Shown here: one piece after another, positions 14,398-23,346 of the stretch
Layout of the letters: each line of letters opens with the position of its first letter
Numbering within the stretch: the stretch's first letter is position 1
From: Planctomycetota bacterium
Lineage (GTDB): Bacteria > Planctomycetota > OFTM77
Length of the DNA: 43,202 nt
NCBI GenBank assembly: GCA_029260795.1
Contig: JAJDCO010000104.1
Coordinates: 1-43,202 of the forward strand
Direction of reading: 5' to 3'
Translations under genes and position numbers: made by a program
Notes under the pieces: model-generated
The model's database searches: none
What the model was told of the DNA's origin: nothing
What the model saw: the letters and a program-made list of their open reading frames with translations, nothing else

Positions 14398-16053
14398 TCA
14401 GCGACGGCGTCCGTAGTACGGCCGTGGCGAGACCAGGAACCAGGCTTCGAGGTCTTCCTGGAAGGTCGTCTTGGGCTGCAGACGCGAGGACTTCGGGCTG
14501 TTGCCCGAGGAGTTGTAGCCGCTACTACCACCGCTTCCGGTACTGTCGCCATCGTCACCGCCGAGACCGGCTGTCGGCGAAGCTTCTTGCCCGATGACGC
14601 TCGGCTTGATGAGTCGAGGATCCCGAACGCCGAACAGGCACCAGAGCCCAAGCTGATTGGCGAGGCGATCTCGCTGCTGCTCGAACGTCGGAGCATATTG
14701 TTCGAGAGCCTCATGAATCTCGGCGTCCAGACGCTCGCGCTCGATTCTGCCTTCGAGAGCCTTGCGAGCCAGGTGATGAGCCAGCCGCCACTCCGGTACG
14801 GTGCGCGAAGGAAGAGGAATGGCCTGCAAGGCGGCCTGATCGAGGTCGTCGGACAGTGCGGCGAGATAGAGCCAAGCGGCCCTCATCAAACGCGGACTCC
14901 TTGGGCTTCTGATCAGCGACAGGGCAAAGGCCTTGCTCTCGGGCATGCGGTGGAGCGCCAAGCCCAAGATCGCGACGGCTTGTAGGTCCTCGTCGGCCAG
15001 CCGTTTGGCCTCGGCAATCTCCCGAAGCCAAGGAGATGCGTCGGCACCCAGGACGCGAATCGCCGTACCCAGATACTGCGGGCGGCGAATTGGTGGCAGG
15101 TTCTGAAGAGTATCCAGCCCGTCTCGCCAGACTGCGGGATCCTGCTCCATCTTCTCGAGAACCGGAATGACCGTGAGCAGTACGTCGGGATCGGCAACAC
15201 CGAAGAGCTTTCCGACGTAGGTTCGGGCCACGCGATCTTCGGCGTAGGCGACCAGCCCGGCCGCCGAGAAGGCCTGCTCCCACTTGGCGGCCCGCGTCCG
15301 TCCCTTGGTGACGAGCGATTCGCGCATGCCGGCCGAGAGCGCTCCGCGCCCGACCCCTTGGGCGAGGGCGAGCCAGGCACCGAGGCGTCGGATCTCGGTC
15401 GCTTCGTCGCCGGGACGCCCGAGCAGCTCGGCCGCAAGGGAGAGGGCCGAGGAGTCGTTCAAGCGGGCTCGAGCGTAGAGGGCGGCCGCCTTGCGACGGG
15501 CCATCCAATCGTCGCGCTTCTTCAGACTGTCGACCTTGACGAGGGCGTCGAGGCTCGCGGCGTCACCACTCATCCCCATGGCCATCGCGGCCGCCGTCGC
15601 GACGCCGGGGTAGGCATCGTCCTGGAGAGCGCGCTCCACCCATTCTCGCCACGCGGGCTTCAGCTCCCCTACTTTACCGAATGCCAGGGCCGAGACAGTG
15701 AGTAGCTCCGGGTCCCGAAACCTGCCGGATGCGATGAGCTTGAGCAGCGCATCGAGGCTTTGGGGATCCTGAAGGCCCGCGATGATGAGCAAGAGGTTTC
15801 GGCGGACCGGTCGAGAGCCTGCTTGGTCGAAGTGATTGAGGAGACTTCGACGGAGATCGCCGAAAGTTCCCCAATCGATCACGGAGTCGACGGCACCTCT
15901 TCGCCGGAACGCATCCCCCAGGTTGAGCTCGCCGATCAACGGCTCCAGACGCCGTTCGAGGGCACTTCTTCCGGGTGGAAACGCTTCGAGAAAACCCTCG
16001 TCATCGACCCCACCGACGCAAGCTGCCAACACGCAGATGAAAAGCCAGCTCAT
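14398..16053 (-). CDS. HEAT-repeat lipoprotein with Gly/Ser-rich C-terminal linker
   Basis: ATG 16053 is preceded by a perfect AGGAGG ribosome site and gives 551 residues starting MSWLFICVLAAC. That is a short signal with a good lipobox (LAAC, Cys12), so the mature protein should be lipid anchored. Longer in-frame starts exist but lack this match. Most of the protein is helical repeats (VRRNLLLIIAGLQDPQSLDA; VATAAAMAMGMSGDAASLDA; LQAVAILGLALHRMPESKAF). Near the C-terminus residues about 505-530 are a Gly/Ser/Asp linker (GDDGDSTGSGGSSGYNSSGN) followed by a basic tail. No catalytic motif is seen. It is divergent from the DUF4388 protein and convergent with the 12539 HEAT gene; whether these proteins work together is unknown. 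Confidence 0.87.
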   Translation of the reverse strand: MSWLFICVLAACVGGVDDEGFLEAFPPGRSALERRLEPLIGELNLGDAFRRRGAVDSVIDWGTFGDLRRSLLNHFDQAGSRPVRRNLLLIIAGLQDPQSLDALLKLIASGRFRDPELLTVSALAFGKVGELKPAWREWVERALQDDAYPGVATAAAMAMGMSGDAASLDALVKVDSLKKRDDWMARRKAAALYARARLNDSSALSLAAELLGRPGDEATEIRRLGAWLALAQGVGRGALSAGMRESLVTKGRTRAAKWEQAFSAAGLVAYAEDRVARTYVGKLFGVADPDVLLTVIPVLEKMEQDPAVWRDGLDTLQNLPPIRRPQYLGTAIRVLGADASPWLREIAEAKRLADEDLQAVAILGLALHRMPESKAFALSLIRSPRSPRLMRAAWLYLAALSDDLDQAALQAIPLPSRTVPEWRLAHHLARKALEGRIERERLDAEIHEALEQYAPTFEQQRDRLANQLGLWCLFGVRDPRLIKPSVIGQEASPTAGLGGDDGDSTGSGGSSGYNSSGNSPKSSRLQPKTTFQEDLEAWFLVSPRPYYGRRR

Positions 16054-16322
16054 TCGACCTCCTGATGCTCGCTCGACGGCCAGCGAGCCCATGTTTCCTG
16101 GGCAGGGTCCGACGACCATTGTAGGCGAAGGAGCTCCCCGATGCCGAATCTTCCCTTTGATCGCCACAAGCTTCGAAGTCAGACCGGCTAAGGCGATCCC
16201 GACGGCGTTGCCGAAGAGGAATGACACCGGATCCCACCCAAGCCGAACGACAGTGCTGCTTGTGTTCTTCAACGATCCCCCCTTGGGAAGGGAAGTCCGG
16301 CTACTTCGGGGAGACTCTTCGA

Positions 16323-19300
16323 ATGGGTCTGAGGGGCGACCTCGCCAACATCGGTCTGGCACAAATCTTCCAAACCCTCCTGATGGGGCAGCAGGAGGGC
16401 ATTCTCAAAGTCACGCGTGACGGGCTCGACTGCCAAATGCTCTTCGCACGCACGGGAGTCTCACTCCTCGACGTGCGCGGCCGCCACATGCTTCGGCTGG
16501 GGCGACTGCTGGTCAACGCGAACCGGATCACGCAAGACGATCTCGAGGAAGCGCTGCTCTTCCAAGAGAGCCGGGGTGGCAAGCTCGGCGAAATCTTGGT
16601 CGAGCGAGGGAAGCTGAGCGACGAAGAGCTCCGGCACTACCTGACGATCCAGGCGCAGGAGCAGATCTTCGATCTGTTCAACTGGACGGACGCCGAGTTC
16701 GAGGTGATCCCGCTCGCGGAAGCGCCAGCCCGGCGCTCTGACGATCAGTTCGCCGATCACCTGTTCGATCCGAACTCGATCCTGCTCGAGGCCGCTCGTC
16801 GAATCGACGAGTGGTCTCACGTCAACGATCACCTGACCGATCTCGAAGAGATCTACGTTCGGGCGACAGACGACGTCGAGCCGGTCGAGACGGGCGACGC
16901 GTTCCGCGACAAGATCTTCGGACACTGTGACGGTCGGACGAGCATCCGGCAGATCATCGATGCGACGTTTTCGCCGTCACTCGACATCTGCAAGGCAGTC
17001 CTGGCGCTGGAGCAAGACGAGTGGATTCGGCCCGCGACGACCGAGGAGATCCTCGAGCTGGCGAGCCAGCACACGGAGTCGCGACACTACGAGGATGCGA
17101 TCACGGTCCTCCGCTTGGCGCACAAGCGAGAGCGCACGCGCGTCGACATCTTGCGTCAGCTGGTCTCCCTGCAGGAGCGGCTGGGTCGGAACCGCGAGGC
17201 CGCCAACGATCTGTGCGAGCTCTCCGCGCTCGCGCGCGCCCGCGGGGAAGAAGAGGGCAGCCTCGAGCTCCTCGAGAACTCTCGCAACCTGGATCCCCGC
17301 AACTCGCGCGCATTGGAGCAGCTCTTCACCGCGCGCTTCGACCGCGGCGAGACGGCAGAGGCCATCGTCAACGGCCGCGAGCTGGCGGCGCTGTATCACG
17401 ATCAGGATTCCTACGAGCGCTCGATAGCGGTCCTCGATCGTCTGATCGCATTGGATCCGGACAACACGGTCTTTCGCTTTCAGTACGCTCAATCCTGCCG
17501 CCAGCTCGGTCGCGAAGCCGACGCCCTGCTGACCCTCCAAGAGGTCGCTCGACGTCTCGAGCAGCAGAAGCTTCATCGCCCGCTGATCGAGACCTATCGC
17601 AAGATCCTCGAGCTCGACCCCAAGAATCGCGAGATCAACAAGAAGGTCCGCCAGCTTCAAAAGAACCGTCGCCGTTCGCGAGCACAGATCGTTGCCGTCT
17701 CGGCTTTCCTGGCAGCGGTCGGTGGGTTTGGCTGGCATCTCCTCTCGCTCTCCCGCGATCAAGACGTCGCCAGTGCCGAGCTGGCCACGGCCCGCGCCCT
17801 GCACGACGCCGGCAATCTCGACGCCTCCCGAGGCGCTCTGATCAAGCTGATCGACCGATACGACCATACGGCGGCCGGAGCCGAAGCCTCGACGCTGCTC
17901 GAGCAGATCGACGTCCACCTGCATGCCGCCGAGCGACGCGAAGCGATGGCGCGGGAAGCGCGAGTGCTCAAGGAGCTCGAGCAGGCGCTGGTGCTGCTTT
18001 CGGATCACGAGATCTTCGGAGCGAGCAAGATCTATGTGGACGTCTCGCGTCAGCTCGACTCGGCGGCTCTGCGAGAGGAGTACGAGACGGGGCTCAACTC
18101 CCTGGATGTTCTGCTCCGCGAGCGGCTCGACGACATGACGAGCCAGGCCAGCTCTTTGCTCGCTCGTCAGATGCGCGATCCCCAGGCCGCCCTCGAGCTG
18201 ATCAACGAGCAGTTTCCGCGCGACACCGAGGCACGATTCCAAGAGCTCACTCAACAGGTCGGTCAGTTCTCCGCTCAGCCGCGGCGGAGAGAGCGCCTGC
18301 AAGAGTCGATCGCCAAGGCGCTCGATCTCTACCATCGCCTCGAACCGATGCGGCTCGAGCTCGAGACCGACCTCGCACGCACCGTGCAGCTCAAGAACAC
18401 CGACAAGCAATACGGCGTCGCGTATCAGCTGGAGCAGTCCGGCCACCTCGATGAGGCGATCACCGGCTACCGCCGGGCGCTCGAGGTCGGACAGGGCAAG
18501 TTCGCGGACATCATTCAGCAGCAGATCCGAAACCTCGAGGCTTTGGACGAGGACGTCAGGACGGCCAAAGCCCTCCTGCGAGAAGGTCGCTACAACCAGG
18601 CATTCGAGATCTTCGATCGGCTCGTGGTCGAGTACCGCCACATCGACCTCGCCGGTCTTTTCTCGATCACGACCTGGATCGACTCCTATCCCCAAGGAGC
18701 CCCGATCACACTCGACGAAAAGCTCACGGGCCTCGTCACGCCCGCCGCCATTCGCTATGCGCCTGGCGAAGCGCCACGGGTGCGCATCGAGGCCCCCGGC
18801 TACGAGCCCCTCGAGTATGACCTGCGCGAAGTGCGCACGGGGCTCATCCGAGAGTACCTCCGCAAGGAAGTACTTTGGGAGCGACGGCTCGATGGCGCCG
18901 TCGACGCCGACCTGCTCGAGACGCCGATCGGACTAATCATCGGGACGAGAGCCGGTACCGTGCACCTGCTCGGCCCCGAAGACGGGCGCTTGATGTGGAA
19001 GCACGACACCGACTCACTCGACGGAATCGGCGTCGCGGCGGCCTTTGCCGGTGACCGTCTCTACGTCGCGACCATCGATGGCATCGTCGAATGCCTCGAT
19101 CTCCGCGGGCGCAGACTCTGGAGTCAGCGAATCGGACGCAAGGTCTTGGCGGCCCCAATGCCAGCTCAGGACTCGGTCGCGATCTTGGCGCGTGACGGTC
19201 TGCATCTGCTGCAAGCCACGGACGGCCGAGCCGCCGGAACGGTGCCTCTCGAGCGCGTGGGTCGTCACAACGGCTTCACGCTCGCTCCGGGGGGCGGCCT

Positions 19301-19835
19301 CATCGCGAGCGACCTCCGCTCCGTCAATGCCATCGACCTGCGAACCGGAAAGACGCGCTGGCGCTTCCGCGGTGATGCGGATATCGCCGCCGCTCCTCGC
19401 ATCGACGGCGACCAGGTGCTCATCCATCTCGAGGGCGGCGGCGTGACCTCCGTCTCCGCGGCCACCGGTGTCGCCGGCTGGCGATACCAAGGGCGAGTCG
19501 ACACGGCCTACGATCCCGTCTTCTACGAGGACGTCGTCTACTCTGTGCTGGCGGGAGACGAGGGAGAGTTCCTCTGTCTGGATCGCGGGACAGGTCAGCT
19601 CCGGCCCACCTTCAAGCTGGGGACCCCGATCTCCTCTCCACCATTCATCGACGGGGACCGTTTGTATGTCGGTGGTGAAGACGGGCAGCTCTACGTTTGG
19701 AACCTGAAGAGCCAAAGCCTGGCGTGGAAGTACCCATGTCAGGAGTCGATCGTCTCGCGGCCCGTCGTCATCGACGGGAAGCTGTACGTCGCAACCCGCA
19801 GCGGTCGCGTTCTGGCTTTCTCCCTCGAGGAGTAG
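16323..19835 (+). CDS. Large DUF4388 - TPR - membrane - PEGA - PQQ beta-propeller protein
   Basis: From ATG 16323 (GGGGAG upstream) the product has 1170 residues. Residues 1-165 are a DUF4388 domain (MGLRGDLANIGLAQIFQTLL), found in bacterial signalling proteins. Residues about 240-455 are TPR-type helices (ERSIAVLDRLIALDPDNTVF; YRKILELDPKNREINKKVRQ). A basic stop is followed by one membrane helix at about 457-478 (IVAVSAFLAAVGGFGWHLL). Residues 480-775 are helical or coiled (LEQSGHLDEAITGYRRALEV). A PEGA-like domain follows at about 778-836 (IDSYPQGAPITLDEKLTGL; VRIEAPGYEPLEY). The last 320 residues are PQQ-type propeller blades (NAIDLRTGKTRWRFRGDAD; LYVWNLKSQSLAWKY). The topology implies a cytoplasmic DUF4388/TPR part and an external propeller. 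A sensing role is an inference. Confidence 0.88.
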   Translation: MGLRGDLANIGLAQIFQTLLMGQQEGILKVTRDGLDCQMLFARTGVSLLDVRGRHMLRLGRLLVNANRITQDDLEEALLFQESRGGKLGEILVERGKLSDEELRHYLTIQAQEQIFDLFNWTDAEFEVIPLAEAPARRSDDQFADHLFDPNSILLEAARRIDEWSHVNDHLTDLEEIYVRATDDVEPVETGDAFRDKIFGHCDGRTSIRQIIDATFSPSLDICKAVLALEQDEWIRPATTEEILELASQHTESRHYEDAITVLRLAHKRERTRVDILRQLVSLQERLGRNREAANDLCELSALARARGEEEGSLELLENSRNLDPRNSRALEQLFTARFDRGETAEAIVNGRELAALYHDQDSYERSIAVLDRLIALDPDNTVFRFQYAQSCRQLGREADALLTLQEVARRLEQQKLHRPLIETYRKILELDPKNREINKKVRQLQKNRRRSRAQIVAVSAFLAAVGGFGWHLLSLSRDQDVASAELATARALHDAGNLDASRGALIKLIDRYDHTAAGAEASTLLEQIDVHLHAAERREAMAREARVLKELEQALVLLSDHEIFGASKIYVDVSRQLDSAALREEYETGLNSLDVLLRERLDDMTSQASSLLARQMRDPQAALELINEQFPRDTEARFQELTQQVGQFSAQPRRRERLQESIAKALDLYHRLEPMRLELETDLARTVQLKNTDKQYGVAYQLEQSGHLDEAITGYRRALEVGQGKFADIIQQQIRNLEALDEDVRTAKALLREGRYNQAFEIFDRLVVEYRHIDLAGLFSITTWIDSYPQGAPITLDEKLTGLVTPAAIRYAPGEAPRVRIEAPGYEPLEYDLREVRTGLIREYLRKEVLWERRLDGAVDADLLETPIGLIIGTRAGTVHLLGPEDGRLMWKHDTDSLDGIGVAAAFAGDRLYVATIDGIVECLDLRGRRLWSQRIGRKVLAAPMPAQDSVAILARDGLHLLQATDGRAAGTVPLERVGRHNGFTLAPGGGLIASDLRSVNAIDLRTGKTRWRFRGDADIAAAPRIDGDQVLIHLEGGGVTSVSAATGVAGWRYQGRVDTAYDPVFYEDVVYSVLAGDEGEFLCLDRGTGQLRPTFKLGTPISSPPFIDGDRLYVGGEDGQLYVWNLKSQSLAWKYPCQESIVSRPVVIDGKLYVATRSGRVLAFSLEE

Positions 19836-19856
19836 ATCGGCGCAGGAGAGAGTCCT

Positions 19857-19882
19857 GTCCGAGGGGCGTGCGCCCCCCGGAC
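19857..19882. terminator. Hairpin between convergent genes
   Basis: GTCCG-A-GGGGC pairs with GCCCC-C-CGGAC around a GTGC loop: ten base pairs with one mismatch. It sits between the stops of the DUF4388 gene and the secreted-protein gene and could terminate both. It lacks a clear T tract on either side. Confidence 0.5.
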
Positions 19883-19900
19883 CGAACCTCAGATTCAGGG

Positions 19901-21064
19901 TCAGTTGACGTGGATCGTCAGCGCATTCGAGAGCGCCGACCCGGACATGTCGAAAGCCTGCACGTAGGCGGCCACGGGCTGTCCTCCAAAGGAAGGCACT
20001 TGGACCGTGACGTTCGAGCTGCCTTGCGCATCCCAGCGCCCGATGTAGCGCCACCAGCTTCCGGCGAGCTGCTGGTAGAGGGCGTTCTGCCGATCGAGCA
20101 ACCACACCTCGGTGCCGCCGAGCCCGGGACCGAAGGTCTCGTAGGTCCGACCGCCCGAGGCGACGAACCAGAAGAGCCCGTTCGGGGAGCCTCCTTCGAG
20201 GCTGAACTGGATGGTCGCCCCTTCAGCCGGCGAGGAGTCGTCGACATCGAGCAGGGGGTAGCCGTCGGTCGGTGCACTCGTGAAAGCGATCGCATTGAGC
20301 TCGACCGCGTTGCCGAATCCGAAGTCCGACTCGCGATGACCCGGCACAGCTCGACCGCCCTGGTCATCGACGAATACGGTCGCGTCGTCGCTGCTGGGAC
20401 TCTGGACGCAGAAGGCCAGGCTGCGGCTGGTCGGGTCCCAAGCCAAACCGAGCGTATCGCCGATCGAGGTGACGGGGGTTCCCAGAGCGGTCTCGACGAA
20501 CAGACGAACTTGATCCTCGGTGTAGACGAGCACCGCTGGGGCACCGGCCGGTAGGCGATAGACGTCGCCGTCCTGGATCGTGCCCACGTTGCCATCGATC
20601 GTCACCAGCAGCTCACCCGACTCGTTGTAGGTGAAGCCGTCGACATCGATGTTGGAGCCGGAGATGCCCAGCGCCGTCGCGATCGAGTCCTCATCGCGCA
20701 CGAGCACGATTTGGCCCGCCGAGTCCAGAGCCAGAATGTCCCCGTCCTTGAAGCCGAGCTGGTTCGAGAGAAGCGAGAACTGCAGGTTGCGGTAGGAAGG
20801 TCGCCCCGGACCTTCGAAGTGGAGTCCGTCGATGTCGCCGGGCACTTCGCCGAGAAGGGTCTCCAAACCCGAGGCATTGAAGAGCACATGAGGCGTCTGT
20901 CCAGGAACGAACCGACTCACCTCGCCATCGTCAGCCGTGCGGCCGGGAAGCTGAGCGTCTCCTGACGTGGAGAACAAGAGAGCCGAGCCTTGAGCATTGG
21001 CCTCGGAGACGGTTCCGATCACCATCGACAAGAGAACGGCGCAGACTGCCTGATACTGACCCAT
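19901..21064 (-). CDS. Secreted protein, family not recognised
   Basis: ATG 21064, with an AGAGGA ribosome site, gives 387 residues. Residues 1-25 are a classical signal peptide (VCAVLLSMVIGTVSEANAQ, cleavage likely after ANAQ). The mature part is rich in Asp, Gly and Ser and short beta-strand-like segments (FKDGDILALDSAGQIVLVRD; NESGELLVTIDGNVGTIQDG; LGLAWDPTSRSLAFCVQS). These read like propeller or calcium-binding-type repeats, without a motif I can name. A bulky aromatic stretch near the end (QQLAGSWWRYIGRWDAQGSS) precedes a C-terminal beta-sandwich-like portion. It is convergent with the DUF4388 gene and downstream of the sigma factor gene, separated from it by a hairpin-rich gap. Confidence 0.8.
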   Translation of the reverse strand: MGQYQAVCAVLLSMVIGTVSEANAQGSALLFSTSGDAQLPGRTADDGEVSRFVPGQTPHVLFNASGLETLLGEVPGDIDGLHFEGPGRPSYRNLQFSLLSNQLGFKDGDILALDSAGQIVLVRDEDSIATALGISGSNIDVDGFTYNESGELLVTIDGNVGTIQDGDVYRLPAGAPAVLVYTEDQVRLFVETALGTPVTSIGDTLGLAWDPTSRSLAFCVQSPSSDDATVFVDDQGGRAVPGHRESDFGFGNAVELNAIAFTSAPTDGYPLLDVDDSSPAEGATIQFSLEGGSPNGLFWFVASGGRTYETFGPGLGGTEVWLLDRQNALYQQLAGSWWRYIGRWDAQGSSNVTVQVPSFGGQPVAAYVQAFDMSGSALSNALTIHVN

Positions 21065-21231
21065 GAGATTCCTCTCCGGTGTTCTTGAGTGAGTCGGGGG
21101 TCGTGTCTGCTTTATCAGTCGTGATCGCGCTCGATCGGTTACGCGATCCGCAGGTTTTTCGCCTCGTGTCACGGCAACGCGTCAGCCGAGTCGCGAGCTC
21201 ACGCGTTTCTTCGACCGAGATCCGGAGAGGA

Positions 21232-21267
21232 CGTCGCTCGATCACGGGTCCGCGAGATCGAGCGACG
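21232..21267. repeat. 12-bp perfect inverted repeat in the sigma/secreted-protein gap
   Basis: CGTCGCTCGATC (21232-21243) and GATCGAGCGACG (21256-21267) are exact inverse copies around 12 bases. With a second stem at about 21315-21333 and the hairpin at 21357-21386, the 336-base gap 21065-21400 is mostly foldable sequence. I see no open frame there that looks coding. Confidence 0.5.
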
Positions 21268-21356
21268 AGCGACGAGAGACGAGCCTCGACGTCACCCGTT
21301 CGGAGTGTGATGCGACGACCGGCCGACGGTCGTGTGATGCTTCCCTCGACGGAGCG

Positions 21357-21386
21357 ATCGTCACCCCGGCGATGCGGGGCGATGAT
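21357..21386 (-). terminator. Terminator-like hairpin downstream of the sigma factor gene
   Basis: Arms ATCGTCACCCCG and CGGGGCGATGAT pair with two wobble or mismatch positions around GCGATG, 14 bases beyond the sigma factor stop in the direction of transcription. There is no long T tract, so the call is moderate. Confidence 0.45.
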
Positions 21387-21400
21387 CACTCGTCGCTCTC

Positions 21401-22570
21401 TCAGAGGAAGCCGGCGAGCTCCCGGCTGCGGTCGGAGAGCTTGAGCTTCGAGAGAGCGCTCATTTGGAGCTGACGGATCCGCTCCCTCGAGACATCGAAG
21501 CGAGTCCCGATCTCTTCGAGTGTATGAGTGCGGTCACACCCGATTCCGAAGCGCAGCTTGAGCACCTCGCGCTCTCGCTCGGGAAGGCTCGACAGGACCT
21601 GTCGCACGCGTCGTCGCATGCTGTTCTCTTCGATCACGTCGGCCGGTGCCGGCGTCCGCTGATCCTCGAGAAGCTCGCGAAGGCTGCCCCGATCGTCCGG
21701 ATCGGCCGAACGCTCCAGGCTGACGGTCCCCGAGCTGAGGCGCAGCACGCGACGCACCTCCTTCGCGGCGAGACCCGCGGTGTTGTCCTCTCGGACCTCT
21801 TCCCCCGGACCGATCTCGCCCGTACGCATCAGTCGGCGGAGGCGCTGCTGGAGATAGATGGGAACGCGCACCGTGCGGAGATTGTTGGATAGCGATCGCT
21901 TGATGCCGTCCTGAATCCACCAGGTCGCGTAGGTTCCGAATCGGCACTCCCGGCGCCAGTCGAACTTGTTCACTCCCCGGAGGAGCCCGATGTTGCCCTC
22001 TTGGACCAGATCGTCCATCGGCATGCCCAAGTGGCCATAGCGACGAGCGATCCGAGCGACCAGGAAGAGGTAGCACTGCACGGTGTCCTCGCGGAGCGCG
22101 ACGAACTCGCGAGAACGAAGGAGGAAGAGCTCGAGCCGAAGGCGACCGACGCGACCCCGGTTCTCGGGCCGCGTCTTCTGCAGAAGGCTGTCGACCTCTT
22201 CGATGCCTCGAGCCGGCTCCTTGGGAAACGCCTGATCGTGAGCCGCCAAAAACAGATCGCGAGCGACCTCGAATCGCTTGAAGAGGACCTGCTCCTCGGC
22301 TCGTGTGAGCTTGACCAGGTCGTCGACCCCCAAGATGTCCACCTCGAGATCGGGCGGAGAGTCGCCACCGCCGAGGGAGCCCAAGCGTCTCTCAGAGAGC
22401 CTCTCATGCACGACCGGAAGCCGCGATCGATTCAGCTCCTTGACCAAGAGCTTCTGGAGATTCCCGGTAGCCGGGGCTCCGACCACGAGCTCATCGATCT
22501 GCTGACTCGTGGTGTGCCTCTGTTGCCGGCTGGCCTTCACGAGCTCGGACACTTGTCGCTTGAGAGTCAT
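21401..22570 (-). CDS. RNA polymerase sigma factor, sigma70 family (RpoD/SigA type)
   Basis: The 389-residue product directs RNA polymerase to promoters. Region 2 is clear at about residues 190-235: DLVQEGNIGLLRGVNKFDWR followed by CRFGTYATWWIQDGIKRSL. Region 3 follows (VPIYLQQRLRRLMRTGEIGP). Region 4 is at about 320-385, with LPEREREVLKLRFGI and the helix-turn-helix LEEIGTRFDVSRERIRQLQ. This is the group 1/2 pattern, not ECF. The N-terminal 75 residues could be a region 1.1-like domain. Whether it is the housekeeping factor or one of several paralogues cannot be told from one window. ATG 22570 has GGAG upstream. It lies 65 bases after the merR-like gene on the same strand and may be co-transcribed. 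Confidence 0.92.
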   Translation of the reverse strand: MTLKRQVSELVKASRQQRHTTSQQIDELVVGAPATGNLQKLLVKELNRSRLPVVHERLSERRLGSLGGGDSPPDLEVDILGVDDLVKLTRAEEQVLFKRFEVARDLFLAAHDQAFPKEPARGIEEVDSLLQKTRPENRGRVGRLRLELFLLRSREFVALREDTVQCYLFLVARIARRYGHLGMPMDDLVQEGNIGLLRGVNKFDWRRECRFGTYATWWIQDGIKRSLSNNLRTVRVPIYLQQRLRRLMRTGEIGPGEEVREDNTAGLAAKEVRRVLRLSSGTVSLERSADPDDRGSLRELLEDQRTPAPADVIEENSMRRRVRQVLSSLPEREREVLKLRFGIGCDRTHTLEEIGTRFDVSRERIRQLQMSALSKLKLSDRSRELAGFL

Positions 22571-22635
22571 GGGTCTCCGCTTCTCTCACTCTATGGTTTG
22601 GCCCCGGCAGAGGCCTCGTGGATCGGATCGTCCGT

Positions 22636-23106
22636 TCAGCGAAGCAAGGCTCCGAGGATACTCGGGATCTCGCCCTCGGATCCGAGACATTGGATGCAAC
22701 CATCACGATTGGTTTCTCTCGAACAATCTCGACATCCGTTTATTCTGCGGCGGGCCAAATCCAAGGAACCGAGAAGCTCGACGAGACGCTGAATCCGCCC
22801 CTGAATCAGCGCTTGCTGCTCTTGGAATGCTCGATCGAGCTCCTGAGATCGTTCCGCCGTGATGCGACACCAGCCCGTGGGCTGCTTGAGCAGCGCGACG
22901 TCCTGTAGAGACAATCCGGCGAGCTTGAGGTCTTGGATGCAGAGAATGTCAGCCATGACTGCGGCATCGTAGAGTCGGAAGCCACCCGGACTGCGCCCGG
23001 TGGGCTGGATGAGACCGAGCTGTTCATAGAACCGCAGCGTCCGCGGGGTCGAGCTCGTCCGACGAGCCAGCTCACCGATGGGTAGGAGCTTCTTGGGAGG
23101 GGAAAT
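22636..23106 (-). CDS. MerR-family regulator with Cys-rich C-terminus, apparent ATT start
   Basis: The frame encodes a standard MerR winged helix-turn-helix (LLPIGELARR, TLRFYEQLGLIQPTGRSPGG, FRLYD), then a dimer helix and a tail with two CxxC pairs (NGCRDCSRE, DGCIQCLGS). The tail could bind metal or a thiol-reactive signal. The only ATG in frame (22956) lies after the DNA-binding domain. No ATG, GTG or TTG exists between it and the TAG at 23136. ATT at 23106 has GAGGAG seven bases upstream, and this start gives 156 residues beginning (M)SPPKK. Rare ATT starts are known from infC; a sequencing frameshift is the alternative. It precedes the sigma factor gene on the same strand, and a 14-bp palindrome lies just upstream, suggesting autoregulation. 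Confidence 0.85.
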   Translation of the reverse strand: MSPPKKLLPIGELARRTSSTPRTLRFYEQLGLIQPTGRSPGGFRLYDAAVMADILCIQDLKLAGLSLQDVALLKQPTGWCRITAERSQELDRAFQEQQALIQGRIQRLVELLGSLDLARRRINGCRDCSRETNRDGCIQCLGSEGEIPSILGALLR

Positions 23107-23140
23107 CGCACGACTCCTCGTCCGGAGACATCTCTAACGT

Positions 23141-23154
23141 TGACGTTAACGTCA
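23141..23154. promoter_or_regulatory. Palindromic candidate operator for the MerR regulator
   Basis: TGACGTTAACGTCA is a perfect 14-bp palindrome, overlapping a second one, AACGTT (23136-23141). It ends 34 bases before the ATT start. MerR proteins bind such dyads inside their own promoters. The paired ACGT cores resemble motifs I recall for LiuR-type MerR regulators, but I cannot check that here. Confidence 0.55.
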
Positions 23155-23346
23155 GAGATTAGCGAATCCCTCCCACGGGTACAAGGGCACCCTCGAAACG
23201 AGCTCTCCGACCGCCGTCTCCTCGATGGCACCAGGCTCGACTTAGGCACAGAAACCCTTTAAAGGCAGGGATTCATGTCAGGGGCCGGACCGATTCTCGG
23301 CTCAAGCGACACCGAGTCCCGGGTCGATGAGGCTGTTGAGCTTTTC

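Noticed and set aside
14139..14597. Arg/Ser-rich frame in the convergent gap
   Set aside because: Its composition is typical of non-coding GC-rich DNA and it overlaps the 3' end of the HEAT lipoprotein gene.
16977..18695. Long open frame antisense to the DUF4388 gene
   Set aside because: The plus strand has a continuous multi-domain protein; the minus translation is Leu/Asp/Arg-rich without motifs.
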